NCBI RefSeq assembly: GCF_900142925.1
Contig: NZ_FRCN01000012.1
Location: forward strand, 186,001-250,000
Source of the DNA: Chitinophaga sp. CF418
GTDB lineage: Bacteria; Bacteroidota; Bacteroidia; Chitinophagales; Chitinophagaceae
Reading direction: 5' to 3'
DNA length: 64,000 nucleotides
Each line of letters starts with the position of its first letter. The stretch's first letter is position 1. The position numbers and the translations under genes are program-made. The notes under the pieces are model-generated. The model was not told the DNA's origin. It did no database searches and saw only the letters and a program-made list of their open reading frames with translations. Below, piece after piece: positions 35,242-46,400 of this stretch.

Positions 35242-37068
35242 TTATTTCAGTACATCCAATATTGGATGCGTAATCCCCGATAACTTCTTCATTTCCGGTT
35301 TGATCAATTCCATCACGGCAATATTGTTTGTGCCTTTACGGAGCCATTCAGCCGGAACATATATTGTCTGCTGAGGACCTGCTTCCCAGTATCTGCCGAG
35401 GTTATGTCCGTTGATCCATACAGCGCCTTTACCCCAGTTGCTCATATCCAGGTAAGTATCTCCCGGCTTATCCAATACAAATGTACCCTCTTTCAGTGCA
35501 GGGACAGTTACACCCGCAATGTTCTTTTTTGCCTTCACAGCAGGCAGCTTGTTAAATGGCAGTTTATACATCTTCCAGTTCCTGACTTCTTTGCCTGCCC
35601 ATAACACTTGTTCTGTTATTCCCTTTTTATTTGCCAGCAGGTACGGTCCGAAGTTGATGCGTCCCAGGTTTTCTACCAGCAGGTCCAGTTTCACTTTTCC
35701 CGCAGGCAGCTGCAACTGTATGCTATCCAGTCCGGATCTTCTGTCCAGCACTCCCACTTTCTTACCATTCACCATTACGATACAATAATCTCTCAGCTCC
35801 TTCAGCTTTAACAAGGCCTTCTTATTCCCATCCAGCGTTGTGCTATACAATACCCATCCATACGCTTGTCCGAGATCTTCAAAAGTGAGCGGTGTAGCAC
35901 TGCTTACCGGCGCAGACAACAGGTTAAATACAGGTGTTGAATGTGTGAAACTGATATCAGGTATTGCAATCACAGGCCTTGCAGCAGGTATTTCCGGCAG
36001 CACTGTTCCGGCAGGCAAATGTTTGGCAATCACGTTGCGGAACTGCCTGAACTTCTCCGTAGCATTCCCTGCTTCGTCCAGCGGTGCATCATAATCATAA
36101 CTACTGATCTGTGGTTCATATGGCGCGTGGTCATTGGCGTTTGCGCCATTCATGAAATCCCTTGTGGTTCCCCCATGGAACATATACATATTGATGGATA
36201 TGCCTGCAGCCAACACACTGTCCAGTTTCCCCAGGTACTTCTCATAAGGAACGGTATGATGTTTCGTTCCCCACCAGTCGAACCAGGCAGGATACCATTC
36301 TGCTATATAATAAGGCCCTTTGCCGTTATGATTCTCATTTATCAGTCTTTTCACTTTCGCAGGATCATCTACACCGTTGATAGCCGGTAAAAGGCCCGGC
36401 AGGTGCCCGTCTTTAATAGCCGGCTCAGGATCGCAGGTATAGAGCAGACCATCAAAGCCGGCTTCTATGAACATCTTGCGGTTAATGTCGAGATAGTCTT
36501 TATCGTTTGAATAAGAACCGTACTCGTTCTCTATCTGCACCATCAGTATATTACCACCATGGTTCACCAGTAATGGCGACAGCTGCTTACCCACGGCCTT
36601 AATATAGTTCCTGTAAGCTTCCAGGTATTGCGGTTCTTTACCACGCACAGTCAGCCCTTTTATCTGCTGCAACCAGTACGGATATCCGCCAAACTCCCAC
36701 TCTGCACATACGTAGGGACTGGGCCTCAACACCACCCACAATCCTTCTTCCTGTGCTATTTTAACGAAGGCAGCAATATCATTGTTGCCCGAAAAATCAT
36801 ACTGTCCTTTCTCCGGTTCGTGTACATTCCAGAACACATACGTGCCGATGGTATTTAAGCCCATGGCTTTCGCCATTTTCATTCTCTCCCTCCAGCATTC
36901 GCGTGGTACCCGGGGATAATGCATTTCACCCGAGATCATCAACAGGGGTTTACCATCCAGCAGGAATGCCGTATCTCCCAGTTCGAACGTATGTTTCCCT
37001 GTTTGCTGTGCACCTGCAGTCATGCTGAGCAGTGCTATCAGCAAAGCAATTAAGCCAGTCCTTTTCAT
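35242..37068 (-). CDS. Beta-galactosidase (GH35)
   Basis: A 608-residue secreted enzyme with signal peptide MKRTGLIALLIALLSMTAGA. The GH35 barrel shows PLLMISGEMHYPRVPRECWR, NTIGTYVFWNVHEPEKGQYD, LRPSPYVCAEWEFGGYPYWL, QIENEYGSY (acid/base E182) and YYIAEWYPAWFDWWG (nucleophile E257). C-terminal beta-domains carry GAVWINGHNLGRYWEAGPQQ. The enzyme removes terminal beta-galactose. It is 13 bp downstream of the GH30 gene and shares the SusC/SusD transcript. Confidence 0.95.
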   Translation of the reverse strand: MKRTGLIALLIALLSMTAGAQQTGKHTFELGDTAFLLDGKPLLMISGEMHYPRVPRECWRERMKMAKAMGLNTIGTYVFWNVHEPEKGQYDFSGNNDIAAFVKIAQEEGLWVVLRPSPYVCAEWEFGGYPYWLQQIKGLTVRGKEPQYLEAYRNYIKAVGKQLSPLLVNHGGNILMVQIENEYGSYSNDKDYLDINRKMFIEAGFDGLLYTCDPEPAIKDGHLPGLLPAINGVDDPAKVKRLINENHNGKGPYYIAEWYPAWFDWWGTKHHTVPYEKYLGKLDSVLAAGISINMYMFHGGTTRDFMNGANANDHAPYEPQISSYDYDAPLDEAGNATEKFRQFRNVIAKHLPAGTVLPEIPAARPVIAIPDISFTHSTPVFNLLSAPVSSATPLTFEDLGQAYGWVLYSTTLDGNKKALLKLKELRDYCIVMVNGKKVGVLDRRSGLDSIQLQLPAGKVKLDLLVENLGRINFGPYLLANKKGITEQVLWAGKEVRNWKMYKLPFNKLPAVKAKKNIAGVTVPALKEGTFVLDKPGDTYLDMSNWGKGAVWINGHNLGRYWEAGPQQTIYVPAEWLRKGTNNIAVMELIKPEMKKLSGITHPILDVLK

Positions 37069-37081
37069 CCTTGGTCTTTTA

Positions 37082-38575
37082 TTAATTAATACTTTCCGTC
37101 ACCGTAACAACAGCCCGGGCGGGTATCGTGAGACTATTATTTACAGCAAGAGGGTGTAGGTTATCTGCTTCGGAGGTCACATAGGAGCGAAGTCTCCGAA
37201 ACTGTCCCTTCTTACGGTTCAGTGAAATAGTTTTGTTATCGTTCGCGCTATTTACAATTACTACACTGATCGTACGATCTGTATTTTTATATGCAGAGAC
37301 CAGCAATGTACTGTCTCCGGCTATGTCGGCTCTGATCCTTTTTGCTCCGGGTCTTACAAAGCGGCTATAGTTGCCCAGTGTCCACAGCATTTTACTGTCG
37401 CGGAACTGACCGTCCTGTTTATTCTTATCTATATAGATCAATCCATCTTTATAATCATAAGGAGATATTGCCAGCCAGTATTGCCATGCCGCTGCATTAG
37501 CAATGGTCAGGTCGTAATGGATGACACGGGCCAGGTACAATGCCGCGTCCATACCATAATCTCTTTTTTCTCCATTGATCTCGCCGGCATTATCGCCGAG
37601 TATGCAGTATTCTGATTGCCAGAATCCGAGGCCCTTCACTTTCTTCACATGTTTGGCTACTTCCTCTCTTACCAGCACCGCAATATTACCAGGTGAGGTA
37701 GTAAAATAGCTGTGCCCTAATATGTTGTGATACAGGTTTGGCAGGTTCCCAAGATAATCCGGAGAAGTGCTGTCAAAAAAGGCGGCGATCTGTTGTCCTT
37801 TTGCAGGTTTATCTTTTCCGTCAAACAGGTAGGTCAGCTGACCGGCTTCCCCGATCACTATTTTTGTGGACAGCTTGCGTGCTGTGAGCGTTTTACTCAG
37901 ACTTCTCGTCAACGCGCTGATCTGATCATTGTTGTAAGGGCATCCCTCCTGTTTATTATCACTCCAGTCCCATTGTGGTTCATTCACAGGACTGACGAAG
38001 TCAAAACGGGTACCGGTGGTTTTATGGATCCCCTCAATCGCATCTGCTATATAAGTGGCAAAAGCATCGTATTTATCAGGACTGATGTTAGTATTTCCCT
38101 TGTTGGCAAATGCTCTCCCGGTAAGGGTCAGATTAACGGGCGGACTATTCAGGAAGGCCAGGAATTGTTTCACCTTTCTTTCCTTCGCTGCCTGCAGGAA
38201 CCAAAGCTGTCCGGATTGAGCCTGCCATCTGGAAGCCCTGTGCCATTCATCTTTAATACCACTGCTGTCTCCCTGTTCGGCACTGCCTGCGCCTATATTA
38301 TAGCGCCACAGGGACAATCCGATACCTTTAGGCTGCCCGTTGGAAGTCGTGTCCGTGCTAAACAGCCAGTCTGCCATTCTGTTCTTCTTTTCAGCCGGCC
38401 AGTTACCTACGAATTGTGCCGACCAGGCATCTGAAGCGCCGAAATTGTCAATCGTCTGATAAGTCACTTCGGGATCGATGCTTATATGCACCGCGGCGGT
38501 CTGTCCCGCCGCGGTGTGCATACATGTATAAAGCAGCAATGCCGATACAATGATCTCTTTCATACTAATAACCAC
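37082..38575 (-). CDS. GH30-family glycoside hydrolase, endo-beta-1,6-galactanase-like
   Basis: A 497-residue secreted enzyme. The signature residues are ITYQTIDNFGASDAWSAQ-like N-terminal strands, GIGLSLWRYNIGAGSAEQGD, VSPVNEPQWDW (acid/base E199) and GFWQSEYCILG (nucleophile E322). A C-terminal beta-sandwich follows from ~410. GH30 members from similar loci cleave beta-1,6-galactan; the linkage here is inferred from overall resemblance and from the GH35 partner. The start at 38575 overlaps the SusD stop by 11 bp. The second Met (38563, MKEIIVSALLLYTCMHTAAG) gives a cleaner signal peptide and is the more likely start. Confidence 0.88.
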   Translation of the reverse strand: MVISMKEIIVSALLLYTCMHTAAGQTAAVHISIDPEVTYQTIDNFGASDAWSAQFVGNWPAEKKNRMADWLFSTDTTSNGQPKGIGLSLWRYNIGAGSAEQGDSSGIKDEWHRASRWQAQSGQLWFLQAAKERKVKQFLAFLNSPPVNLTLTGRAFANKGNTNISPDKYDAFATYIADAIEGIHKTTGTRFDFVSPVNEPQWDWSDNKQEGCPYNNDQISALTRSLSKTLTARKLSTKIVIGEAGQLTYLFDGKDKPAKGQQIAAFFDSTSPDYLGNLPNLYHNILGHSYFTTSPGNIAVLVREEVAKHVKKVKGLGFWQSEYCILGDNAGEINGEKRDYGMDAALYLARVIHYDLTIANAAAWQYWLAISPYDYKDGLIYIDKNKQDGQFRDSKMLWTLGNYSRFVRPGAKRIRADIAGDSTLLVSAYKNTDRTISVVIVNSANDNKTISLNRKKGQFRRLRSYVTSEADNLHPLAVNNSLTIPARAVVTVTESIN

Positions 38576-40238
38576 TTGTTTGTTCCAGCTTATTATTTGA
38601 AGCCTGGATCTCTGTTCTTGGAATAGGCAGCCAGTAGTTCTTTTCCGCGAAAGAGCGGTTGCTCAATGCTACTTTCCTGGTATATACAGGCTTTTTGTTG
38701 CTATCCAACTCCACTGTTATACCATAAGCCGGAACGTTGTCTGTCTCCATGGCAATCTTCCAGCGGCGCACATCATAAAAGCGGTGCTCTTCAAAAGCCA
38801 GTTCCACCTGTCTTTCCCTTCTGATCGCATCTCTCATCTGGTCTTTGGACAGCCCTGCTACCAGTGCAGGTTGAGCAACGCTTGCACGTTGTCTTACCTG
38901 GTTCACCGCAGCGTATACTGTTCCATCGGGACCTACTGCTTCATTCTGTGCTTCTGCATAGTTCAGCAGCACTTCTGCGTAGCGGAGATAGATCCATGGC
39001 TGTAAGCCGGCTACGTTCCATGGGTTGTCTATAGGATTGTTGTCATCCATGAATTTACGCAGATAATAACCGGTTTTAGAAGTATTCCAGTTGGAAGGTC
39101 CGTCCTTACTGTCTTTTCCACCGGGAGTAAACACTTTCACTGTATCTTTCCTGTAAATAGCACCATTATAAAGCACAGTAGCATAAAAACGGGCGTCACG
39201 GTTTGCATAAGGATTGGTCGCATCATATCCGGAAGTGGCATCTGTGATCGGTTTACCATTCTTCATTTCATAAGCATCCACCAGGTTTTGCAGCGGTATA
39301 TTTCCACCCCAGCCGTTATAACCGTTTGGACCGTTTGATATTTCCAGGCAGACGTGACGTGCACCTATTGCATATTGTCTCGCGAAGATAATCTCGTTGC
39401 TGCCGGCAGTCAGGAACAATTTAGCATAATCCGATGCAATTGAGTACTGGTTCATATCCATCACCGCTTTTGCAGCAGCAGCGGCAGCTTCCCAGCTACC
39501 TACATTATACAGGGGACTAGCCGCATATAATAACAAGCGTGCTTTTAATGCCAGGGCTGCACCTTTGGTAGCGCGGCCCGCCTGCCAGCTATTGTCATTC
39601 GCAACAGGCAGGTACTGTGCAGCAGAATCCAGCTCGGCCACCGCATAGTCCATACATTGTTTCAAAGAGGACTTGGTATAGAGGGAGGCGTCGGTCATAT
39701 CGTCGCCAAGATTATATACTTTATCGCCCATTAAAATAACGCCGCCATAGTTCCTGATGAGATCCTGGTAACGGAAAGCCCTGATAAAATGTAGTTCACC
39801 TCTCAGTTTCGCTCTTAACTGCTCGCTCATTCCCACCTGCATAATATTGTTCAGGCCATAGTTACATTCGCGGATGCTGCGGTAGCTGCGACCCCAGATG
39901 GTACCGGCAATACCGGTATTTTCAGGCGCCAGCAGGCCTCTTTGTATCAGCCAGGTATTATCATCGTTATTGTATATGGATTCGTCTGACAGAGAGCTCC
40001 ACATCGCATATTCAAAGCCCCTTCCAAAGCCCGGAGGAGTTCCCTCTGCCTCCTTCTCTTGTAGTCTTACGCCCATGTAACGGTTAATGACATAGTTCTC
40101 AAACAAAGAGGAGTCGGCCAATACAGCCACATCAGCAATCTTATCAGAAGGGACGATATCCAGGTAATTCTTTTTACAGGAGGTGAATATTCCTCCGGCA
40201 AGAAGCATTGTGTATAATATATTCTTACTAGTTTTCAT
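38565..40238 (-). CDS. SusD/RagB-type lipoprotein (PUL2)
   Basis: A 557-residue SusD-like protein with lipobox GGIFTSC (C21). It has the family helices GELHFIRAFRYQDLIRNYGG, KGAALALKARLLLYAASPLY, YLRYAEVLLNYAEAQNEAV and MRDAIRRERQVELAFEEHRF and ends NKLEQTSGY. It follows the SusC gene by 17 bp and would form its extracellular lid. It precedes the GH30 and GH35 hydrolases, placing their substrate in this locus. Confidence 0.95.
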   Translation of the reverse strand: MKTSKNILYTMLLAGGIFTSCKKNYLDIVPSDKIADVAVLADSSLFENYVINRYMGVRLQEKEAEGTPPGFGRGFEYAMWSSLSDESIYNNDDNTWLIQRGLLAPENTGIAGTIWGRSYRSIRECNYGLNNIMQVGMSEQLRAKLRGELHFIRAFRYQDLIRNYGGVILMGDKVYNLGDDMTDASLYTKSSLKQCMDYAVAELDSAAQYLPVANDNSWQAGRATKGAALALKARLLLYAASPLYNVGSWEAAAAAAKAVMDMNQYSIASDYAKLFLTAGSNEIIFARQYAIGARHVCLEISNGPNGYNGWGGNIPLQNLVDAYEMKNGKPITDATSGYDATNPYANRDARFYATVLYNGAIYRKDTVKVFTPGGKDSKDGPSNWNTSKTGYYLRKFMDDNNPIDNPWNVAGLQPWIYLRYAEVLLNYAEAQNEAVGPDGTVYAAVNQVRQRASVAQPALVAGLSKDQMRDAIRRERQVELAFEEHRFYDVRRWKIAMETDNVPAYGITVELDSNKKPVYTRKVALSNRSFAEKNYWLPIPRTEIQASNNKLEQTSGY

Positions 40239-40255
40239 TGATGGAATTTTTACGA

Positions 40256-43200
40256 TTAAAACTTAACATTCGCACCCACATTCACGATACGCTGCTGCGG
40301 ATAGAACTGTCCGCTAGAGCTATAGCCTTCCGGATCATAGTCTTTCACTTTGGTGAAAGTGAACAGGTTGAAGGCGCTGGCATATATTCTCAGGCCGGAG
40401 ATGTTCATACGGGACAGAATACCTGCATTCACATTGTAGCCAAGTTCCACGTTCTTCAGACGGAGGAAAGACGCATTATTCAGCCAGAAGGAGTTTTTAT
40501 ACAGACCACCATTATTAGAAGAAGAAGCCCTCTCATCTACTTTAGGATAAGATCCGTTAGGGTTTGACGGGCTCCAGCGGTTATCGGCCCAACTGCTGTA
40601 GAAGTTACCGATAGTACCCGACTCCGGTAATACATACTGGCTTACACGTGCCTGTCCTGCAAATACCACGGATACATCAAAGCCTTTGTAATCGGCACCC
40701 AATACAGCACCGTAAGTGATCTGAGGAATATTGCTGTACGGCATTCTTGTCTGGTCGTCTGCAGTGATCTGACCATCCTTGTTGTAATCTTCATAGATCA
40801 GGTCTCCGAGCTGCGCACCTTTCACGTGCGGATATTTATCCAGGTCTGCCTGTGATCTGAAAATACCTATCGCATTATACAGCAGCTCTGTAGACAGTGG
40901 TCTGCCGGTTTTCCGCTGATAATCCAGTGTTCCCGCAGCTTCATCGATGAAGATCACTTTGTTTTTTGCATAGGTAAGGTTTGCGTTGATATGATAACCG
41001 ATACCACTGGTGGTGCGGTTGTCATATCCCACTGTAGCTTCAATACCACTGCTGTTCACCTTTCCGATATTCTCAGAAGGCACCAGCGCATCAGCATTGT
41101 ATGGATTTACGATACCTGATATCTGTGGAATAGAGGCATTTCTTGGCGTGAGAATGTCACTACGTTTCTGCTGGAAATAGATGAATTCCAGTGACAGATG
41201 CTTCAGGAACCGTGCATCGAAACCAATGTCCATTTTCTTTGCTACTTCCCAGGTAATGTTTGGATTACCGAGCTTGGTAAGATCGATACCAGAGTGAATA
41301 GCAGAACCGATCACATACTGGTTATTCAGGGAATAGTTGTCGAAGTACTGGAACAGTCCCACATTATCATTACCCAGTGTACCATAAGAACCACGCAGTT
41401 TCAGGTCGTTGATAAAGCCCACTGAGGACTTAAACCATTCTTCCTGTGATACGCGCCATCCGGCAGATACTGAAGGGAAGAAACCATAGCGTTGGCCTTT
41501 AGGGAACGTAGAAGAACCGTCAATACGGGCCTGTGCTTCCAGGAGGTATTTTTCCTCGTAGTTATAAGCCAGCCGGCCGAAATAACTCTTCCTGGTAAAA
41601 TTGTAGCTCTTACCGGAATTGTCTTTATCTGTTGCAGCAGCTCCGCCCTGGGACAATTCAGGTGTCAGCGTAGTCGGGAAATTCATCCTGTAGGCGCCGA
41701 GGCTATCCAGGGTTGTTTTACTCTGTTCGTATGCGATAAAGGCGCTTACATCATGTTTACCAAACCTGCGTGCATAGTTCAGTTTGATATTGGAGGTAAT
41801 CAGCGCTTTGTTCAGTTGTCCTTCAGACAGCGTAGCCATCTGGTTGGACCCACCTATTACAGTTTTCTTATAAGTATTGGTTGCTTCCACAAAGTCATAC
41901 ACTGCGTAAGGTTTGGCAAACGCTTTGGAGAAGCTCCATGATTTGTCGAGAGAGACGAATCCGTCCAGGGAAAGACCATCTACACCCGGAATTGCGTAGC
42001 TACCTTTCAGGATACCATTGAACACCTGAGTAGGGTTCCTGTTGGTACCGCCTATATCGGTCGCCTGCAGTATCGGGTTATTGTTCTCAATACCGGAAGT
42101 TGGCAGGCCATTTGGATAACGGGCTGCTACTGTAGGATAAGCACGGTAGATAGAACGGAAGATATCTCCCGCACCGGTTACCGGGTACATACGGTCTTCT
42201 TCGCGGCCTGATAGATAGAGGCTTACTTTCAATCTTTTGGTTACATCTGCATCAATGTTTGACCTGAAGTTATACTGATTGTAGTCTGTTACACCATGTT
42301 TATAGATACCGTCCTGTTTGATCATACCCAGAGACACATAATATCTTACATTGTCACTTCCTCCGTTCACTGACAGGCTATGCTGGCTCTGCAGCGCTGT
42401 ATTCTTCAGCGTTTCTTTCTGCCAGTCAGTATTTGGATAGTGCAGGGGATCAGAACCATCTCTGAACTTCTGTATCTGATCAGCGCTATACACCTGGTTC
42501 ATGCCATTTGCCGGCAGCGCATAATACTGGATCTCGTTCCTGATGGTGGCATAGGTTGCCGCATCAGCCATTTTTGGCAGACGGGTTGGAGAAGAAAATC
42601 CCTGGTTAAAGCTGTAGGAGATCACAGGTTTGCCTGTTTTACCTCTTTTGGTGGTTACCAGGATCACCCCATTTGCCGCACGGCTACCATATACCGCTGC
42701 AGATGCATCTTTCAGTACACTGATGCTTTCTATGTCATTGGGATCCAGCCTTTCCAGACCGCCGATCTGTCCAGGCACCCCATCTACTACAACGAGTACA
42801 TCATTATTACCGGTAGTAGCCTGTCCGCGGATGCTCACAGTTGAACCATCATAACCAGGCTCACCTGATCTGTTGTTGGCAATAACACCGGAGAAACGGC
42901 CAGCCAGCGCGTTAGACACGTTGGGCTGCGGGCTTTTTACGATGTCAGCTCCCTTTACCACAGAAATGGACCCGGTAAGGGTAGCTTTTTTCTGGGTACC
43001 ATAACCTACCACCACCACTTCATTTACATTCTGGCTCACGGTGGTAAGTGTTACATTTACCGGTGCGGTACTCTTTACCGCAATTTCCTGGGCGACGTAT
43101 GAAACGTGATTAAAGATTAAGGTATCCCCTACATTGGCCGACAGGGTAAATTTCCCCTGTTCATTTGTCAGTGTTCCCTGGTTAGTTCCTTTTATCCGGA

Positions 43201-43369
43201 CACTTACACCGGGAACGGCGCCACCCGCCTCAGACACTTTCCCCGTAATATTTTGTTTTTGCGCCCTTAATTCTGGTATCAGGGACAGGGAGAGGAGAAG
43301 GACTAGCAGCAACTGTCGTAGTGACACTAAATTCACTACCGTCGATAGACTTTTTTTCATAACGTACAT
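40256..43369 (-). CDS. SusC/RagA TonB-dependent transporter (PUL2)
   Basis: A 1037-residue outer-membrane transporter with a signal sequence and a carboxypeptidase-like domain (VSEAGGAVPGVSVRIKGTNQ). The TonB-box region is NEVVVVGYGTQKKATLTG, the plug includes VVVDGVPGQIGGLERLDPND and DASAAVYGSRAANGVILVTT, and a 22-strand-type barrel ends VNVGANVKF. It has no STN domain, in line with control by the adjacent hybrid two-component regulator rather than by sigma/FecR. It starts 117 bp after the regulator stop. Confidence 0.95.
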   Translation of the reverse strand: MYVMKKSLSTVVNLVSLRQLLLVLLLSLSLIPELRAQKQNITGKVSEAGGAVPGVSVRIKGTNQGTLTNEQGKFTLSANVGDTLIFNHVSYVAQEIAVKSTAPVNVTLTTVSQNVNEVVVVGYGTQKKATLTGSISVVKGADIVKSPQPNVSNALAGRFSGVIANNRSGEPGYDGSTVSIRGQATTGNNDVLVVVDGVPGQIGGLERLDPNDIESISVLKDASAAVYGSRAANGVILVTTKRGKTGKPVISYSFNQGFSSPTRLPKMADAATYATIRNEIQYYALPANGMNQVYSADQIQKFRDGSDPLHYPNTDWQKETLKNTALQSQHSLSVNGGSDNVRYYVSLGMIKQDGIYKHGVTDYNQYNFRSNIDADVTKRLKVSLYLSGREEDRMYPVTGAGDIFRSIYRAYPTVAARYPNGLPTSGIENNNPILQATDIGGTNRNPTQVFNGILKGSYAIPGVDGLSLDGFVSLDKSWSFSKAFAKPYAVYDFVEATNTYKKTVIGGSNQMATLSEGQLNKALITSNIKLNYARRFGKHDVSAFIAYEQSKTTLDSLGAYRMNFPTTLTPELSQGGAAATDKDNSGKSYNFTRKSYFGRLAYNYEEKYLLEAQARIDGSSTFPKGQRYGFFPSVSAGWRVSQEEWFKSSVGFINDLKLRGSYGTLGNDNVGLFQYFDNYSLNNQYVIGSAIHSGIDLTKLGNPNITWEVAKKMDIGFDARFLKHLSLEFIYFQQKRSDILTPRNASIPQISGIVNPYNADALVPSENIGKVNSSGIEATVGYDNRTTSGIGYHINANLTYAKNKVIFIDEAAGTLDYQRKTGRPLSTELLYNAIGIFRSQADLDKYPHVKGAQLGDLIYEDYNKDGQITADDQTRMPYSNIPQITYGAVLGADYKGFDVSVVFAGQARVSQYVLPESGTIGNFYSSWADNRWSPSNPNGSYPKVDERASSSNNGGLYKNSFWLNNASFLRLKNVELGYNVNAGILSRMNISGLRIYASAFNLFTFTKVKDYDPEGYSSSGQFYPQQRIVNVGANVKF

Positions 43370-43486
43370 TCCTTTAAAATTGATTGATAGTTGGTTGCAC
43401 TATGATTACGTGGTAATTACATGACTAAATTAGGTGGATAAAAAGGACCCGCAGAGGGGGTAAATCGCTTAAAAAAGGGGGCATTT

Positions 43487-46400
43487 TCATCTTTCAGATG
43501 CCGAATTGTCCGATTTTACCACATTCAGATCCTGGTTGAAAGAATGCCGGTACTTTTTTACGTAAGCCGATGGATTCATCCCAAATAATTTGTGAAACTG
43601 CTCCCTGAAATATTTAATGTCCGAGATTCCCGCCTGAAAGGCGGCCTGATTGACGGTATAATTCTCTTTTAGCATTAAAACGGCTGCTTTTCTGAGCCGG
43701 ATGGAACGGATAAAGGCATTGATGGTCTGTCCCGAGATCGATTTTACTTTCTTATAGAGGCTGGAATGGCTCATACCGATGGCCTGCGTGAAGGTCTTAA
43801 TAGTAAAATCCTCATTCCCCAGGTTGGCTTCGACTATTTCTATACATCTTTTTAAAAAGTCCTGGTATTCAGCAGGAACTTTCACATAACTGGTTCTTAG
43901 TGTAATGTTTTCCTGGAAATATTGCTGCAACAGGTTACGGTTCTTTATAATGGTCTGGACCTTTACCAGCAGCAGGGCACTGTCAAACGGTTTTGTGATA
44001 TAATCATCTGCGCCGCCTTCGATCCCTTCCATTCTCGCCTCGGACGAAGATGTCAGCAGAATGACCGGGATATGGCTGGTAATATCCGTTTCCTTAATCT
44101 TCCTGCACAATTCAATACCATTCATTCCCTCCATATGGACATCACTGATCACCAGGTCGGGCATGTATTTTTCCACCGCGGCAAATCCTTCAATACCATT
44201 TTCCGCCTGATAGACAATATATTTATCCGCGAAAAGCCGGTGCAGGTATTCCCTGATCTCGGCATTGTCGTCGATCAGCAGTACCGTCCTCTTTTCCGTG
44301 ATCATGTCCTCCGGGGATACCAGTTTCTCCGGTTCCGGTTTCCGGTATACATCGTCTATCAGTTCATCCAGGATCGCCGATTTCTTCACCGGTTCCTCCT
44401 TTAGCGCCTTCGCGTCGAAATGCTCCGTTCCAGTCCTCAGGTGGACGCAGAAGGTCGTCCCCTCTTTCACCTTACTCGTATAGGAGACTTTACCCTTATG
44501 ATTTTCAATGAATTTCTTCACCAGGTAAAGCCCAATCCCGAATCCTGAGCTGTGACTATCCCCGTGCTGGAATTTATCAAATATCTTGTCGCCCATATTC
44601 TCCGGGATACCGGCTCCCGAATCCTTCAGGATAATATCAACTCCACCTTCTGTGAGCTGGATATGGAAAGAGATCTCTCCCCCATCCGGGGTAAACTTAA
44701 ATGCGTTTGACAGCAGATTGAAGAGCGCTATCTCTATCTGTTCGTAATTGGCATATATCTCCAGGGGACCATTATTATCTGCCAGGAACTGGTACCTGAT
44801 ATTCCTCGTTTCGGCCTGCTGGGTAAAACAGAGGAATACCTCCTCGCATAATAAAGTAATATCAAACTTAGTAACCTTAAGTTCCTCATTATCAGCCCTC
44901 CGGAATAATAATAACTGGTCCACCAGACTTAGTAAACGCCTGGCGTTCCTGTATACCACCCCCAGTTTCTCATTGTCTTTCAGCTCCTTCAGCGGGTTGA
45001 TGATCAATGTGAGCGGGGTACGGAATTCATGGGAAATATTCGTGAAGAAGGACAATTTCTTCTCATTGATCTCTTTCTCCTTTTCACTTTCCAGGTGCGC
45101 CAGCCGGATCTCGTATCTCAGCCTTTCCTGACGGGACTTATATTGTATAAAGAGGTAAATGACCCCAAGGATAAGCGCCAGATAAATGGAATAGGCCCAG
45201 GGAGTGCGATACCAGGGTGGCAACACGATGATCCTTAATAACTGCTTCTCTTCCCCCCATTTCCCGTCGGCATTCGTCACTTTGACAAGGAAGCTGTAAT
45301 TCCCCTCGGGAAGGTGGGTATAATTGGCGGTGCGGGATTCCCTGGCATCATTCCAACCTTTATCCCAGCCTTCCATCTGGTAACTATACCCGATCTTATC
45401 GGGGGAAGTATATTCCAGGGCCACAAAGTCAAGCGAAACGGCCGCCTTGTCGTAAGGAACGGTTATCTCTTCTATATTCTCCAGGGATCTCTTCGAGATG
45501 TAATCACTATTCTGCGCGGCGGGGACATTGTTCAGGCGGATGGCCGTCAGGAAAACGGGCGAAAAGTTGCTTCGTTCATAAATACTGTCAGGATGGAAAA
45601 TATTGAACCCCTTAATACCCCCGAAAAGAAATTCCCCCGATCTCAGTTTTAAAGCAGCGTTATAAGAAAACTGGTTACTCTGCAGCCCATCCGTTTGTGA
45701 GAAGTTACGGCAGGTATACTGTACAGGGTCAAACTTTGCCAAGCCGTTGAAGGTGCTTATCCAGAGATCGCCCTTGTCGTCTTCCAATAACCGGAGCACT
45801 GTATTACCAGGCAGGCCCTCGGCCTCTGAGAAACGCCTGAACTTACCGGTCACTGTATTGAAGAGCAGCAATCCGCCCCCCTCCGTGCCTATCCACATAT
45901 TCCCCCGACGGTCTTCATGGATGGTCCGGACGGTATAACCAACCGGATACGTATGGTGCTGTTTATGATCGCGGTCGATCTTTATCAGTGAGGAATAGTT
46001 CCCGCCCCACATGTTTCCCTTATGATCTTCTGCCAGGCACTGGATATTCACCAGCGACCTGTCAAAAAGCTCAAAAGTGTCTGTCTGACGGTTGAAAATG
46101 TATAATGTACCATTATTAGTTGTACTGGCCCATAGCCGTTTCTGCGCATCTTCATAGATTGCCCAGACGTTATTCTCCGCAGCTTTGGTAAAGGGATTAA
46201 AACAAACATAATGATCAAATGCGTCCCGTCTCTTATCATACCTGTTGAGGCCTCCAAACCAGGTAGCAATCCACAGATCGCTGTGGGAGTCCTGCAACAT
46301 ACCTGTAATAAAATTGCTGCTGACAGCCTGCTTGTTGCCCGGGTCGTAATTATAGTTTTTAACGGTATTGTTCTCGCGGTTCCAGTATTTCAGTCCGCCT

